Shown: in pieces, positions 26,634 to 36,468 of the stretch
Layout of the letters: each line of letters begins with the position of its first letter
Position numbering within the stretch: position 1 is the stretch's first letter
Source: JACVCJ01 sp052437175
GTDB lineage: Bacteria > Bacteroidota > Bacteroidia > CAIKAF01
Direction: 5' to 3'
Length of the DNA: 64,000 nucleotides
Assembly (NCBI GenBank): GCA_052437175.1
Contig: JBQVOK010000001.1
Location: 1-64,000 of the forward strand
Notes under the pieces: generated by a model
Told to the model about the DNA's origin: nothing
The model's input: the letters and a program-made list of their open reading frames with translations, nothing else
The model's database searches: none
Program-made: the position numbers and the translations under genes

Positions 26634-26660
26634 GTCCCGGTATAATGCCGGGACTTTTTT
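26634..26660 (+). terminator. Intrinsic terminator after T9SS paralogue 3
   Basis: Perfect 7-base stem GTCCCGG/CCGGGAC with a 7-base loop followed by TTTTTT, 26 bases after the stop codon. Confidence 0.85.
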
Positions 26661-26918
26661 ATTTGGCGTATTGTGAAAATTCCTTAAATTCGCTCGGCTC
26701 TTACGAAAAAAAGCGACTCTTATCACCAATTCCTTACTGAAATATTTAGATTATCTCCCTTATAATGAGGATTTTGAAATTTTAATCAAAATCCGACAAT
26801 CTTTATGGAGTAAAAATTAAACTAAGCAAACAAGTAGAATAACCTTTAACAAAATACAAAACATAAAGTTATCGTATAGCAATAGACAAAACAGGTAAAA
26901 CCAAAATAAACATAAGGC
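26661..26918 (+). other. AT-rich leader of T9SS paralogue 4
   Basis: No gene is seen. The stretch is strongly AT-rich and purine-rich near its 3' end (runs of AAAAC and AAACA before the ATG at 26919), so a promoter and a long leader are likely. No exact TAnnTTTG element with matched TTG spacing was found. Confidence 0.4.
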
Positions 26919-29900
26919 ATGAAAAAAGCAATTCTCAGTCTCTTTGCCGGAGTTTTATCCTTTACCGCCGCGCTGCACGCGCAGGTCACGGTAGTGATAA
27001 ATACCGGTACGGCAGGTACGCCTGCTTACAACGCGGGGCCGATCTACAGGTCGGCTTCGAGCAGTGCGTACGACGCCAGCAGGTACTCGTACCTGTACAC
27101 CGCCGCCGAACTGGCTGCCGTGGGTATCAGTTCCGGGGATGTTATCACTTCCCTGGGCTGGATGAAGGCCAATAATGCCACATCGGCATCCGGGGCCACC
27201 TTCCGCATCTTTATGAAGAACTCTGCCACTGCAACGTATGGTAACGCCAGCGAAACCTGGGCCAACCTGAATGCGGGCACCACCATGGTATTCGAAGACC
27301 TGAACTACACCGTTCCGGCTACACAGACGCCGAACTATATTCCGTTTGTACTGAATACACCGTTCGTATATACCGGCGGTTCGCTGGAAATATCCACGGA
27401 GTGGGACATCAACATGGTATCGGGAACAGCCTCTACAGATGCCTTCGACTGGGAATGGAGCACGGTTCCGAATGCCATTTACGGAACGGGGCAGACCATA
27501 CTGGCCAATGCCGGTACACTGTCGGCCACAACCAACTCCATCAGTGCCATCGACGACCGTCGTCCGTTCCTGCAGATCACCTATACACCGGGTACGGCCT
27601 GTTCGGGTCAGCCTACGGGCGGAACGCTGAACGTGTCTTCAAACACGGTATGTCCTACGGTACCGGTTAACTTTTCTGTAAGCGGTTCTTCACTGGGTTC
27701 GGGTATGACCTACCAGTGGCAGTCTTCGGCCAACGGTATCGTATGGAACGATATACCCGGTGCCACAGGCTTTGCATATACCTCTACGATAAGTACTCCG
27801 CTGAACTACCGCCGTCGTATGATCTGTACAGCGGGTCCGGATACGGCCTATTCCACCAGCCAGTTTGTAGACGTATCTCCGTTCTATAACTGTTACTGTA
27901 CTTCCAATGCTACGGCCGCCACCAATAACGATATCGGTCTGGTAGAAATTGCCGGTCTCAGCAACAACTCCAGCATTGTTGTAGGTAACTGTGAGCAGTA
28001 CAGCGATTATACCAGCCTGCCGGCCACGCCGCTGTTCATCAGTGTGAACAACAACGTAAAAATTACCACTACCGACTGCGAGGGTTCTTCCTTTTCTTCA
28101 CGCGCGGTAGTTGTATTTATCGACTATAACCACGACGGCGACTTTACCGGTGCCGACGAGCGCGTATTCTTTACGCCGACCGCTACCGGTGCGCTTACCG
28201 TAGACCATACCGGCAGCTTTGCCGTACCTGCAACGGCCATGCTGGGCGTTACCCGCATGCGCGTGATCACCAGTACTACCAGCGGTGCCACGCAGAGCCC
28301 CTGCGGTACCTATACCAATGGTGAGACCGAAGATTACCTGGTAGACATACAACCCCAGCCGGCCAACGAAGTGGCCCTGGTATCTATCGATGCTCCGGTA
28401 CCGGCCAGCTGCAGCCTGGGCAACCAGATCCTGGTTACCCTGAAGAACAACGGTACGGCCGCTATTACATCCCTGGCCTTCGACATCAACAGCGGTGGTC
28501 TGCTCATTAACAACGTGGCCTGGACGGGCAGCATTGCCCCGGGCGCCACACAACAGGTACAGGTACCGGGCACCTATGTGTTCAACGACGGTGATTCCCT
28601 GCACCTGACCGTGAAAAACCCCAACGGATCGGCCGATATCATGATCGACAACAGCGCCGGTTTCCGTCACTACCTGTCACTGAGCGGCGAATACAAAGTA
28701 GGTTACGGTGTAACCAACCTGGCCACCCGCGAGTTTGCCGATATTACGGTTGCCGTACTCAGCGCCTACCAGCGTGGGGTGTGCGATACGGTATACTTCA
28801 ATATTAAAGACGGTACCTATACCGACCGTTTCCTGCTGTCGGGCGATTATTTCGATTACAACCCGGGCGATATGGTGGTCTTCCGTTCGGAAACGAAGAA
28901 TGCCAGCGCACTCATCATTCAGCAGACCGGTACGGCTGCTGCCGACAACTACCTGGTACGCCTGGACAATACACACGGATGGGGTTTTGAACACATTACC
29001 TTCCGTCCGCTGGGTACTACCTACCGCAGCGCCATCGATATCCTGGGCAGTTCCGGAACGATCTTCGTGGATAGCTGCCGCTTTATCGGCGACCCGAGCA
29101 CAACCGGTATGACCAGCCTGGCTTCGGCTGCTGCGGCCGTTAAAACGGCTTCTTCATCGGTACAGAGCGACATCAGCGTAACCAACAGCTTTATGCAGGA
29201 CTTCGCCATCGGCGGATATTTCTACGGAAGTTCTACTACGGCCTATGAAAACAATATCGTGTTCGAAAACAACGAACTGGTAAAAATGCATGCAGCCGGT
29301 TTCTATGGTTATTACCTGAACCGCCCCGTGTTCCGCAACAACAAAGTGGTAATGGATACCATTGCCGGCGGCGGAGCCACTACACAGTACGGTATGTATA
29401 TGTACTACATCAACGGCGGTGAGATCAGCGGGAACCACTTTATTTCCAACGATGTTACCTATTCACTGTACCTGAACGATGTACAGGGCGATGTGAATCC
29501 GTTCCTGGTAGCCAATAACTTTATCTACAACAGTTATGCCGCCGGTAATGCCGCGGCTATCCGTTCTACATCTTCGGCCAACAACCGTATCGATTTCATC
29601 AACAACAGCATTTCGCATCGTTCTACCTCCACGTCTTATGCGGTAGTAGACCTGTCTTCCGGTAAAAACATGCGCCTGATCAACAACATCATCGCCAATA
29701 CCGGAACGGCTGCGCTGATCGAAGCTCCCACAGCTGCTACGCTGTACTATTCGAACCACAACAACTGGCACAACCCGAACGGACAGCTGGGTAATGTAAG
29801 CGGAAGCGTTTATGCAGACCTGAGTGCCCTGCAGGCCGGTACGGCGTACGATGCCGCATCACTTTCGGTAGATCCGCAGTTCAACAACGAAGATCTGCAT

Positions 29901-30728
29901 ACCTGCGCCACAGCCCTGGATGCTGCCGGTGAAGCGGTTGCTCTTACGCTTGACTTCGACGGTGACGTGCGTAATGCCTCTACGCCGGACATCGGTGCCG
30001 ATGAATTTATGGGTGCCAACGATGCCCTGCTTACGAACGACTACTTTGAGAAATGTCCTTCGGCAGCCGTAAGCTTCGGCGCGGCCCAGTTCAGCGGTGT
30101 TACCTATACCTGGGCTCCGGGTGGCGGCAATACCCCCAACATTACGGTAACTGCTCCGGGCCAGTATATTGTATCGGCTATCGGGGTTTGCGGAACCTTT
30201 ATGGATACCGTTACCGTAGTGGATAAAGCAGCTCCGGTGGCCGGTTTCAACATTGCGTCTACCGTGAGCCTGGCCGTTGAGCTGAACAATACCAGCAGCA
30301 ACGCCATTGGTTACCTTTGGGATTTTGGTGACGGCAATACCTCTACCGATGAAAACCCGACGCATATCTACACATCCGGTAACGTATACGTAATTACACT
30401 TACCGTTTACGGCGAGTGCGATACCGTAACCACTACGCAGACCGCTTCAGTGGTAGCTTCAGGCCTGGCCGAGATCGAAGGCGGTACCATTACCCTATAC
30501 CCGAACCCGGCTGCCGACCTGCTGAACCTGCGCTTTACCGCAGAACTGAACGGCAACGTACAGACCGATATCCTGGATATGAGCGGCAAAATAGTGTACA
30601 ACAGCAATTTTGCACTTACTTCCGGCGGCACGCAGACCATGGATGTACAGTCCCTGAAACCGGGCGTATACCATGTGCGTATCCGCATGAACGATGCACA
30701 GAAAGTGCTGAAGTTCGTGAAGAAATAA
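26919..30728 (+). CDS. Giant T9SS-exported surface protein, paralogue 4
   Basis: This 1269-residue protein has a signal peptide (KKAILSLFAGVLSFTAALHA). Its N-terminal domain of about 210 residues (YNAGPIYRSASSSAYDASRY to FVYTGGSLEIS) is related to that of paralogue 5 but not to paralogue 3. From the Ig-like YQWQSSANGIVW module onward it is nearly the same protein as paralogue 3: GEVED (FIDYNHDGDFTGADERV), CARDB-like segment, beta-helix-like core, Ig-like, PKD (GYLWDFGDGNTSTDENPTHI) and sorting domain (LYPNPAADLLNL). The final 80 residues resemble paralogue 5 instead (AQKVLKFVKK end). The mosaic pattern points to recombination between array members. Confidence 0.85.
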   Translation: MKKAILSLFAGVLSFTAALHAQVTVVINTGTAGTPAYNAGPIYRSASSSAYDASRYSYLYTAAELAAVGISSGDVITSLGWMKANNATSASGATFRIFMKNSATATYGNASETWANLNAGTTMVFEDLNYTVPATQTPNYIPFVLNTPFVYTGGSLEISTEWDINMVSGTASTDAFDWEWSTVPNAIYGTGQTILANAGTLSATTNSISAIDDRRPFLQITYTPGTACSGQPTGGTLNVSSNTVCPTVPVNFSVSGSSLGSGMTYQWQSSANGIVWNDIPGATGFAYTSTISTPLNYRRRMICTAGPDTAYSTSQFVDVSPFYNCYCTSNATAATNNDIGLVEIAGLSNNSSIVVGNCEQYSDYTSLPATPLFISVNNNVKITTTDCEGSSFSSRAVVVFIDYNHDGDFTGADERVFFTPTATGALTVDHTGSFAVPATAMLGVTRMRVITSTTSGATQSPCGTYTNGETEDYLVDIQPQPANEVALVSIDAPVPASCSLGNQILVTLKNNGTAAITSLAFDINSGGLLINNVAWTGSIAPGATQQVQVPGTYVFNDGDSLHLTVKNPNGSADIMIDNSAGFRHYLSLSGEYKVGYGVTNLATREFADITVAVLSAYQRGVCDTVYFNIKDGTYTDRFLLSGDYFDYNPGDMVVFRSETKNASALIIQQTGTAAADNYLVRLDNTHGWGFEHITFRPLGTTYRSAIDILGSSGTIFVDSCRFIGDPSTTGMTSLASAAAAVKTASSSVQSDISVTNSFMQDFAIGGYFYGSSTTAYENNIVFENNELVKMHAAGFYGYYLNRPVFRNNKVVMDTIAGGGATTQYGMYMYYINGGEISGNHFISNDVTYSLYLNDVQGDVNPFLVANNFIYNSYAAGNAAAIRSTSSANNRIDFINNSISHRSTSTSYAVVDLSSGKNMRLINNIIANTGTAALIEAPTAATLYYSNHNNWHNPNGQLGNVSGSVYADLSALQAGTAYDAASLSVDPQFNNEDLHTCATALDAAGEAVALTLDFDGDVRNASTPDIGADEFMGANDALLTNDYFEKCPSAAVSFGAAQFSGVTYTWAPGGGNTPNITVTAPGQYIVSAIGVCGTFMDTVTVVDKAAPVAGFNIASTVSLAVELNNTSSNAIGYLWDFGDGNTSTDENPTHIYTSGNVYVITLTVYGECDTVTTTQTASVVASGLAEIEGGTITLYPNPAADLLNLRFTAELNGNVQTDILDMSGKIVYNSNFALTSGGTQTMDVQSLKPGVYHVRIRMNDAQKVLKFVKK

Positions 30729-30755
30729 GCATGCACAGGTTTTAATTTTTGCGAT

Positions 30756-30780
30756 AAGGGGGCTCCGGCCCCCTTTTTTT
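30756..30780 (+). terminator. Intrinsic terminator after T9SS paralogue 4
   Basis: A 7-8 base stem AAGGGGGC/GCCCCCTT around TCCG, followed by a run of T, 28 bases past the stop codon. Confidence 0.9.
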
Positions 30781-31119
30781 ATGTGCACCGGCAGGGAAAT
30801 AGTCTACCTGTATTGCGGACTGTAGGCAGTCTTACCGAAGTTTACTCCTTTTACATACAGTTAACACAGAGCTTGAAAAGGTATTTTTTGTACATATCTG
30901 TATTACAGATTCTTATTTTTAATGCCTGCATCATCGTTAAATCAAATTAAGGAATTTTAACAAATGATTTCCCGGCGATAGTTTAGCTTTTCCCGCCTAA
31001 GTATCAGGGTGGAAAGGTTCCCGTTTTTAAGTGGAATTTATTATAGTAAAGCACATTAGCTATTTACCGGCCCTTCTTTACCGGGGTTTTGTATATTTGT
31101 TAAAATTGTTTAAACAAGC
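30781..31119 (+). other. Gene-free leader of T9SS paralogue 5
   Basis: No gene is seen in about 340 bases. TATATTTG appears at about 31091-31098 and fits the -7 consensus, about 22 bases before the ATG at 31120. It is a plausible promoter, though the -33 match is weak. Confidence 0.45.
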
Positions 31120-34100
31120 ATGAAAAAAGCAAATTTTACACGAAACGCACGTGGTTTTTTATGCGCGCTGTTGTTGGGCCTTTCGGGCCTTCCGGTGCAG
31201 GCGCAGACCACCACACAGATCGGCATGGGGACAAATAGCTCCAGCCTTACCCTCTATGCCCCGGTGTACAGGTACTCGGCCACTTCGGCCACAACAGCCT
31301 GCCGCAGTAATATTATTTACACGGCCGCCGAACTCGGCGCCGCGGGTATTGCACCGGGCAGCACCATCACTGCTCTTGCCTTTAATAAAACGAATGTGGC
31401 CAATTTTGTTGTGCCGGCGAGTTTTAACATGTACATGGGCAATACGGGCAATGTACCGCCCCTGGCCACCACTACTACCTGGGCCTCGATCCTGGCTTCG
31501 CACACACAGGTATACCAGAACGCCAGTTTTAACATTCCGTCTGCCGCGGGCTGGATCACCTGGAACGTAACTCCCTTTGTATACACGGGCGGTTCCCTGG
31601 AGATCGCCTTTGAACTGAGTATGCAGGGCAACGGCGGCGCTACCGACGAGTTCAACTGGGAATTTACCAGTGGCTTTTCGGACAATATCATCGGTGTGGC
31701 CAACGCTACGAGCGCTACGCTCAACGGTACGGCAGCGGCTTACAAAGAGCGTCCGAACATCCGCATTACCTATGCCGGCGGTGCACCCTGTGCGGGCGTA
31801 CCCACGGCCGGTACCATTACGGCCAGCTCAAATACGGTATGCCCGTCTGAACAGCTGTACCTGTCTGCAAGCGGCGGCACAACGGGTTCTAACCTCAGCT
31901 ACCAGTGGCAGAGCTCTACCAATGGTATTACCTGGAACGACATCGCGGGAGCTACTTTCCCGTCGTATACAACTACACAAAGCACGCCGAACAACTACCG
32001 CCTGCGCGTGATCTGTAATACAGGTCCGGATACGGCCTATTCCAACACCGAATTTGTAGATGTGGCTCCTTTCCTGAACTGCTACTGTACCTCAACCGCT
32101 ACCAGTACCAACTATACAGACATCGACCATATCCAGTTCTCGAACCTTACCACCACACCATCGGCCACCTGTGCCATGTATACGGATTATACGGCAACGC
32201 CCATCGGACTCATCCAGGGTGTTCCCTACAATTTTCAGGCACTGATCACCAACTGCAGCAGCGCTACTTCGTATACTTCAACCACCAAGGTGTATATCGA
32301 CTATAACCACAACGGTTCCTATACCGATGCCGGTGAAGAAGTATTTGTACAGAGCACCACCTCGGGTAATTACGTGAGCGGCACCATTACCGTTCCGCCT
32401 TCGGCACTTACGGGCCAGACCGGTATGCGTATCGTAACCAACCAGACAGCCACCACCACCAGTGTAAACCCTTGCGGTACATACACCAACGGCGAAACGG
32501 AAGACTATATCGTGAACATTTCGCCACAGCCGGCCGATGAGGTAAGCCTGGTTTCCATAGACGCCCCGGTACGTTCGCAGTGTTCCCTGGGCAACGAAAT
32601 ACTGGTTACCCTGCGCAACAACGGTACCGATACACTGTACAGCGTGGTGTTTGACCTAAACCAGAGCGGTGCGCCCAATAACAACATTCCCTGGACGGGC
32701 GCCATTGCTCCCGGCACGGAACAACAGGTACAGGTACCCGGCGTATACGTGTTCAACGATGGCGATACCCTGGGTGTGGCCGTGCGTGACCCGAACGGCG
32801 TAGCCGACAATACGTTCGATAATGCCCGCGGACTGCGTCATTACCTGTCGCTCGGCGGCGAATATACCGTGGGTTACGGCGTAACCGACCTGCTGAACCA
32901 CGAATTTGCCGATCTTACGGCTGCCATCCAGTTCGTATACCAGAAAGGCGTATGCGATACGGTATACCTGAACATTAAAGACGATACGTATACGGCCCGC
33001 TTCCTGCTGCAGGGCGATTATTTCGACTACGATCCGGGCGAACTGGTGGTACTGCGTTCCGAAACGAAGAATGCCGCTAACCTGATCATACAGGAAAACT
33101 CGGGTGCTGCCGCAAACAACTACCTGGTACGCCTGGACGCTACGCGCGGCTGGGGCTTTCAGCACATTACCTTCCAGCCGCTGGGTACTACGTACCGTAA
33201 TGCCCTGCTGCTCGAAGGCGGCACTTCTGATATCTTCATCGACAGTTGCCGTTTTATCGGAAGCACCAATAATACGGGTCTTACCAGCGCTTCGGACAAT
33301 ACCACGGCCATTGCGCTGCCTTCCGGCTCTTCAGAAAAGAATGTGATCATCAGTCATAACTTCTTCCAGGATTTTGCCGGTGGGGTTCGTATGTACGGCG
33401 CTTCGGGCAATTACGAGACGGGCAATAAGATCCTGAACAACCAGTTTACGCGTATACACGCTACGGCTATTTATTCCTATTACCAGTCCGGAGCCGAGAT
33501 CGCGAACAACCTCATCGCTATGGATACGATCTCCGGAGGCGGTGCTGCCACACAGTACGGTATTTATATGTATTACCAGATCGGCGGTTCTGTTACGGGG
33601 AATACCTTTATTGCCGATACGGTAAACTATGCCATCTATATGGGTAATACCGAAGGTACGGCGCTGCAGCCTTACCTCATTGCCAACAACTTTTTCTACA
33701 ACGGTACCACGGTATCCAACGCATCGGCCATTCGTTCGGCCAATGCCTCCAACAGTACCATCGATATTGTGAACAATAGCATTTCCTTTGCCACCAATGC
33801 CACTACGTACGCACTTATAGACCTTTCCACAGGTTCAAACTACCGCGTACTGAACAACATTGTTACCGGCACGGGTAATGCCCTGCTGATCGAGGCGGGT
33901 ACCAATATTACCCTGCTGAGCTGCGACTACAACAACTGGTACAAACCGGCCGGAAGCGGCGATATGGGTAACCTGGTGGGGCAGATCATGCCAACGCTTT
34001 CTGACTGGAAAACGGCCTCTACCTTCGATGTACATTCCGTAGAAGTAGATCCGCTCTTTGTGGGTGCAGACCTGCATACCTGCGTGGCTGAACTGGACGG

Positions 34101-34905
34101 CGCGGGTATGGCCTATGCCGCAGTTACCACAGATATCGACGGCGATGCCCGTATGAGCACACCCGACATCGGTGCCGACGAATTCCTGGGCAGCAGCCTG
34201 GGCCTGCTTACTGACGATCTGCTGGATAAATGTGCCGGCGATGCCGTAACCATCGGCGCCCCGGCCGTGAACAACGTAACCTACAGCTGGCTGCCCGGCG
34301 GCGGTACCGGTTCACAGATCAGCGTAACACAGGCGGGTACCTATGTAATTGAGGCTACCTCTGCCTGCGGTATGTTTACCGATACCGTGGTGGTGAACGA
34401 CCTGCCCGGTGCCGCAGCGGCCTTTGACCTCTCCGGCAGCTACGGACTGGCAGCCCTCATCGCGAACAACAGCACAGGCGGTATTTCGTACCTGTGGAAC
34501 TTTGGCGACGGCAGCACGTCTACCGCCGAAGAACCGTACCACCTGTACGCCGATGACGGTATCTACGTGATCACCCTCACCGTATACGGCGCCTGCGATA
34601 CCGTGACCACTACCGAAGTGTATACGGCCGTGGCGCTTTCTGCCGAAGAATGGGCGGCGGGCAGCTTCGAACTGTTCCCGAACCCGGCTTCCGATGTACT
34701 CAATATCCGTTACACACAGCTGCCCGCGGGCGAAGTAACGGCCGAGATCATGGACATAAGCGGTAAGACTGTGTTCAATACACAACTGGTTAGCGGCCAG
34801 AACGGCGCACAGACACTGGACGTATCCACGCTGAAAGCAGGCGTATATCACCTGCGCATACGCACGGGCCAGGCACAGAAAGTGCTGAAGTTCGTAAAGA
34901 AATAA
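31120..34905 (+). CDS. Giant T9SS-exported surface protein, paralogue 5
   Basis: This 1261-residue protein has a signal peptide ending about GLPVQAQ. Its N-terminal beta-sandwich resembles paralogue 4 (IIYTAAELGAAGIAPGSTIT, FVYTGGSLEIAFEL). Then come an Ig-like module (YQWQSSTNGITW), GEVED (YIDYNHNGSYTDAGEEV, GETEDYIV), a CARDB-like segment and the beta-helix-like core. Ig-like and PKD (SYLWNFGDGSTSTAEEPYHL) domains and a sorting domain (LFPNPASDVLNI) end it. It is the most diverged of subgroup 3-4-5. Export through the T9SS and display on the surface are expected from the C-terminus. Its binding target is unknown. Confidence 0.85.
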   Translation: MKKANFTRNARGFLCALLLGLSGLPVQAQTTTQIGMGTNSSSLTLYAPVYRYSATSATTACRSNIIYTAAELGAAGIAPGSTITALAFNKTNVANFVVPASFNMYMGNTGNVPPLATTTTWASILASHTQVYQNASFNIPSAAGWITWNVTPFVYTGGSLEIAFELSMQGNGGATDEFNWEFTSGFSDNIIGVANATSATLNGTAAAYKERPNIRITYAGGAPCAGVPTAGTITASSNTVCPSEQLYLSASGGTTGSNLSYQWQSSTNGITWNDIAGATFPSYTTTQSTPNNYRLRVICNTGPDTAYSNTEFVDVAPFLNCYCTSTATSTNYTDIDHIQFSNLTTTPSATCAMYTDYTATPIGLIQGVPYNFQALITNCSSATSYTSTTKVYIDYNHNGSYTDAGEEVFVQSTTSGNYVSGTITVPPSALTGQTGMRIVTNQTATTTSVNPCGTYTNGETEDYIVNISPQPADEVSLVSIDAPVRSQCSLGNEILVTLRNNGTDTLYSVVFDLNQSGAPNNNIPWTGAIAPGTEQQVQVPGVYVFNDGDTLGVAVRDPNGVADNTFDNARGLRHYLSLGGEYTVGYGVTDLLNHEFADLTAAIQFVYQKGVCDTVYLNIKDDTYTARFLLQGDYFDYDPGELVVLRSETKNAANLIIQENSGAAANNYLVRLDATRGWGFQHITFQPLGTTYRNALLLEGGTSDIFIDSCRFIGSTNNTGLTSASDNTTAIALPSGSSEKNVIISHNFFQDFAGGVRMYGASGNYETGNKILNNQFTRIHATAIYSYYQSGAEIANNLIAMDTISGGGAATQYGIYMYYQIGGSVTGNTFIADTVNYAIYMGNTEGTALQPYLIANNFFYNGTTVSNASAIRSANASNSTIDIVNNSISFATNATTYALIDLSTGSNYRVLNNIVTGTGNALLIEAGTNITLLSCDYNNWYKPAGSGDMGNLVGQIMPTLSDWKTASTFDVHSVEVDPLFVGADLHTCVAELDGAGMAYAAVTTDIDGDARMSTPDIGADEFLGSSLGLLTDDLLDKCAGDAVTIGAPAVNNVTYSWLPGGGTGSQISVTQAGTYVIEATSACGMFTDTVVVNDLPGAAAAFDLSGSYGLAALIANNSTGGISYLWNFGDGSTSTAEEPYHLYADDGIYVITLTVYGACDTVTTTEVYTAVALSAEEWAAGSFELFPNPASDVLNIRYTQLPAGEVTAEIMDISGKTVFNTQLVSGQNGAQTLDVSTLKAGVYHLRIRTGQAQKVLKFVKK

Positions 34906-34930
34906 ACAGAACACATAGCTACGCTATAGG

Positions 34931-34960
34931 AAAGAGGCGCCTGCGGGTGCCTCTTTTTTT
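34931..34960 (+). terminator. Intrinsic terminator after T9SS paralogue 5
   Basis: AAAGAGGC pairs with GCCTCTTT around a loop of about ten bases, ending in a seven-base T-run, 26 bases past the stop codon. Confidence 0.75.
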
Positions 34961-35044
34961 ATGCATGCAGCTGCCGCAGGTAAAGGGAATGTAAAAACTT
35001 TGCAAAAAAAATATATTTAAAGCCCGAGCACAGTTGAATTCTAT

Positions 35045-35052
35045 TATTTTTG
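35045..35052 (+). promoter_or_regulatory. -7 box of sucC
   Basis: TATTTTTG matches TAnnTTTG and lies 18 bases before the ATG. No TTG at the ideal -33 distance was found, so the promoter may be weak or activator-dependent. Confidence 0.5.
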
Positions 35053-35070
35053 GCCTAAATTTCTCAAACG

Positions 35071-36288
35071 ATGAATTTACACGAATATCAAGGCAAAGAA
35101 ATACTGGCAAAATACGGCGTGCGTGTGCAGAGCGGTATCGTAGCCGAAACCCCGGAAGCAGCCGAAGCGGCAGCCGAAGAACTGGCAAAACGCACAGGCA
35201 GCAGCTGGTGTGTGGTTAAATCACAGATACATGCCGGCGGTCGCGGAAAAGGAAAGATCGAAGGAACAGAACAGCGCGGTGTACAGGTAGCTAAAAATGC
35301 AGCCGAAGTACGTACTATTGCCACGAATATTCTGGGTAAAAAACTCATCACCCTGCAAACAGGGCCCGAGGGTAAAATGGTGAACAAGGTATTTGTTGCC
35401 GAAGACGCATACTATCCCGGAGCCGAAGAGCCCAAGGAATACTACGTAAGTATCCTGCTGGACCGCGGTACCCGTAAAAATATCATTATGTACTCTACCG
35501 AAGGCGGTATGAACATTGAGGAAGTGGCCGAGCATACGCCGCACCTCATCTTCAAGGAAGTGATCGAGCCTTCTGTAGGTCTGCAGCCTTTCCAGGCCCG
35601 CAAAGTAGCCTTTAACCTGGGTTGCAGCGGCGATGCCAACAAAGAAATGGTAAAATTCATCACGGCCCTGTACAAGGCCTATGAAGAAACGGATTCCAGC
35701 ATGTTCGAGATCAACCCGGTACTGAAAACGTCCGACAGCAAAATCCTGGCTGTGGACGCCAAGGTAAGCCTGGACGAGAATGCACTGTACCGTCACCCCG
35801 ACCTGTACGCCATGCGCGACGAGAGCGAGGAAGACCCCATGGAAGTAGAAGCGGGTAAATTCAACCTGAACTACGTAAAACTGGACGGTAACGTAGGTTG
35901 TATGGTAAACGGCGCCGGTCTGGCCATGGCCACTATGGACATGATCAAACTGAGCGGCGGTGAGCCGGCCAACTTCCTGGACGTAGGCGGTACAGCCGAT
36001 GCCAAACGTGTGGAAGAAGCTTTCCGCATCATCCTGAAAGACCCCAACGTAAAAGCCATCCTGGTAAACATCTTCGGTGGTATCGTACGTTGCGACCGGG
36101 TGGCCCAGGGTGTGGTAGACGCTTACAAATCCATCGGGGAGATCAAAGTTCCGATCATCGTACGCCTGCAGGGTACCAATGCCGAAGAAGCCAAGAAGAT
36201 CATCGACGAGAGCGGTCTGAAGGTATCTTCCGCCATCGCCCTCAGCGAAGCGGCCGACCGCGTAAAAGAAGCATTACAGAGCGCGTAA
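35071..36288 (+). CDS. sucC: Succinate-CoA ligase (ADP-forming) beta subunit
   Basis: This 405-residue ATP-grasp protein starts MNLHEYQGKEILAKYGV, the standard SucC N-terminus. Other family segments are QIHAGGRGKGK in the ATP-grasp lid, MFEINPVLKT with metal ligands, and GGIVRCDRVAQGVV followed by VPIIVRLQGTNAEEAKKII in the CoA-ligase domain. It makes succinate and ATP from succinyl-CoA in the TCA cycle together with SucD. sucD is not adjacent, which is common in Bacteroidota. It is a single-gene unit with its own -7 box and a terminator behind it. Confidence 0.96.
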   Translation: MNLHEYQGKEILAKYGVRVQSGIVAETPEAAEAAAEELAKRTGSSWCVVKSQIHAGGRGKGKIEGTEQRGVQVAKNAAEVRTIATNILGKKLITLQTGPEGKMVNKVFVAEDAYYPGAEEPKEYYVSILLDRGTRKNIIMYSTEGGMNIEEVAEHTPHLIFKEVIEPSVGLQPFQARKVAFNLGCSGDANKEMVKFITALYKAYEETDSSMFEINPVLKTSDSKILAVDAKVSLDENALYRHPDLYAMRDESEEDPMEVEAGKFNLNYVKLDGNVGCMVNGAGLAMATMDMIKLSGGEPANFLDVGGTADAKRVEEAFRIILKDPNVKAILVNIFGGIVRCDRVAQGVVDAYKSIGEIKVPIIVRLQGTNAEEAKKIIDESGLKVSSAIALSEAADRVKEALQSA

Positions 36289-36311
36289 ATACGCCCGTAA
36301 ATAGATTAATG

Positions 36312-36341
36312 AAGGCTTGTCTGCAAAGGCAGGCCTTTTTT
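36312..36341 (+). terminator. Intrinsic terminator after sucC
   Basis: AAGGCTTG pairs with CAGGCCTT (with imperfect centre) followed by TTTTTT. It lies 24 bases past the sucC stop. Short TAGCTAATAGC-like inverted repeats of the genome-wide type follow at 36345-36405. Confidence 0.75.
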
Positions 36342-36468
36342 GTTAGCTAATAGCCGGTAGCTCATAGCTCCTCCGGTTGTTTGCTATCAGCTATTGACTA
36401 TTCGCTTTGAATGGTTTATATTCGTATACCTATTACCATCGGATACGTATAACGAAAACCGTAACCTT

